The notes under the pieces were generated by a model. It did no database searches. It was not told the DNA's origin and saw only the letters and a list, made by a program, of their open reading frames with translations. Positions 4,595-5,501 of a DNA stretch of 5,501 nt are shown here, one piece after another. The DNA comes from Candidatus Woesearchaeota archaeon CG11_big_fil_rev_8_21_14_0_20_43_8 (GTDB lineage: Archaea; Nanobdellota; Nanobdellia; Woesearchaeales; CG08-08-20-14), in NCBI GenBank assembly GCA_002762705.1, contig PCVE01000030.1, positions 1 through 5,501 on the forward strand. The letters are read 5' to 3'. The position numbers and the translations under genes are program-made. Within the stretch, counting starts at the first letter, position 1. Each line of letters opens with the position of its first letter.

Positions 4595-5501
4595 ATGGAA
4601 ATAAGGAAATTAGTCAAAAGCGGACAATCATCTTACACTGTGGCGCTGCCGAAATGCTGGATAGATAAGAACAAGCTACACAGAGGAGACGATATCTACA
4701 TAGAAGAGAAGACCAACAACGAACTTGTCGTGAGCACTGATATGAAGAAACAATCACATGAGAAGACCAAGAAGATAATCAATGTCGACAAAAAAGAATA
4801 TTATGTGATCTATAGGGAGATAATCCGAGCATATCTCGACAATTATTATGAGATCATCATCAAGGGAAGCGAGATTCAAAAACACCTCCAGAAGATAAAG
4901 AAACTAATCTATGATCTCGTGGCTTTCGAAGTGATAGATGAGAGCTCGACATCTGTCGTCGCAAGAAGCTTCTTGAATTATGAAGAGACATCTGTCGAGA
5001 AACTCTTGAGACGAATTGATAACATCGCGCGATCTATGCTCACCGACACGATACAGAGTATACACGGAGAATCACTAGTCGATGCTGTGGAGGCAAGAGA
5101 CTACGATGTGAACCGCCTTAATTATCTGATCCTTAAGATACTGAAGCTTGCGCTGCAGCAACCAGAGATCGCTAAATCCATACATCTGTCGACATTAGGC
5201 ATGATGTCTTACTGGCAAGTATCGCTTCATCTCGAAAAGGTCGCTGATGAATTCAAGGCCATAGCAAGACTTGTCGATGGCGCGAACAAGAAAAAAATCG
5301 ACACAAAGAAACTTGAAGCGCTCTTAAATGAACTTGATGAGACATACAAATCGATCATGACCGGATTTTACACCGATGTCATCAGCCATTCTGATCAGAT
5401 ATGCATCAAGAGACCTGAGCTCACAATAAGATGTGATAAATATTTCGCAGAGAACAAGACATATGAAGTCTCTGAGATCACTGCAAGGATCAAAGCAGTC
5501 C
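4595..5501 (+). CDS. AbrB/SpoVT domain plus PhoU-like regulator (C-terminus beyond right edge)
   Basis: I translated this by hand from the ATG at 4595; it stays open to the right edge, giving 302 residues. Residues 1-48 form a swapped-hairpin AbrB/SpoVT-type DNA-binding domain: IRKLVKSGQSSYTVALPK, then RGDDIYIEE. From about residue 65 the protein is all helical and resembles PhoU. EARDYDVNRL at 166-175 matches the first PhoU metal-binding repeat (Asp169-x3-Asn173, with Asn where Asp is usual), and LEKVADEFKAI at 213-223 gives a second repeat with Glu214-x3-Asp218. A further Cys-containing segment, QICIKRPELTIRCD (268-281), follows. PhoU proteins regulate phosphate uptake through Pst transporters and PhoR-type kinases; archaeal AbrB-PhoU fusions are thought to act directly on DNA. 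No pst gene is in the window, so the phosphate link is inferred from the family. The start fits the TATA box. Confidence 0.9.
   Translation, partial: MEIRKLVKSGQSSYTVALPKCWIDKNKLHRGDDIYIEEKTNNELVVSTDMKKQSHEKTKKIINVDKKEYYVIYREIIRAYLDNYYEIIIKGSEIQKHLQKIKKLIYDLVAFEVIDESSTSVVARSFLNYEETSVEKLLRRIDNIARSMLTDTIQSIHGESLVDAVEARDYDVNRLNYLILKILKLALQQPEIAKSIHLSTLGMMSYWQVSLHLEKVADEFKAIARLVDGANKKKIDTKKLEALLNELDETYKSIMTGFYTDVISHSDQICIKRPELTIRCDKYFAENKTYEVSEITARIKAV

Overview
The window looks archaeal. Most genes have an AT-rich TATA-like box roughly 25-30 bases before the start codon, the spacing expected for leaderless or very short-leader transcripts. One gene is an AbrB-plus-PhoU fusion of a type common in archaea, one is a DPM1-like glycosyltransferase, and one small gene has an archaeal-style Shine-Dalgarno site. 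A DPANN lineage (Woesearchaeota-like) fits the gene types and coding style, but that placement is inference; nothing here is a phylogenetic marker.

Layout from left to right. (1) Positions 1-802, minus strand: a multi-pass membrane protein of unknown function that runs off the left edge. (2) 890-2113, minus: a patatin-like phospholipase with GGG, GISAG and DG motifs. (3) 2114-2282: a divergent promoter region. (4) 2283-3317, plus: a two-part protein. Its first half resembles archaeal adenylate kinase (AdkA-type) without a normal P-loop lysine, and its second half resembles nucleoside 2-deoxyribosyltransferases. The annotated ATG probably cuts off the first beta strand. (5) 3306-3983, minus: a soluble GT2 glycosyltransferase of the dolichol-phosphate-mannose synthase type, converging on and overlapping gene 4 by 12 bases. 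(6) 3984-4258: no gene, but a GC-rich, foldable block at about 4072-4193 that may be a non-coding RNA. (7) 4259-4387, minus: a 42-residue cysteine-rich microprotein with a strong ribosome binding site. (8) 4388-4594: a divergent control region with two inverted repeats and a pair of direct repeats. (9) 4595-5501, plus: a PhoU-like regulator with an N-terminal AbrB-type DNA-binding domain, cut by the right edge.

The genes do not form one obvious operon. Genes 1 and 2 are co-directional but 87 bases apart, and gene 1 has its own TATA-like box. The others are divergent or convergent single units. Plausible themes are membrane lipid or glycolipid work (patatin, DPM1-like enzyme), nucleotide metabolism (the fusion) and phosphate or metal-responsive regulation (PhoU-like). 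The most interesting items are the kinase-like/deoxyribosyltransferase-like fusion with its disrupted start, the structured intergenic block, and the cysteine microprotein divergent from the PhoU-like regulator.
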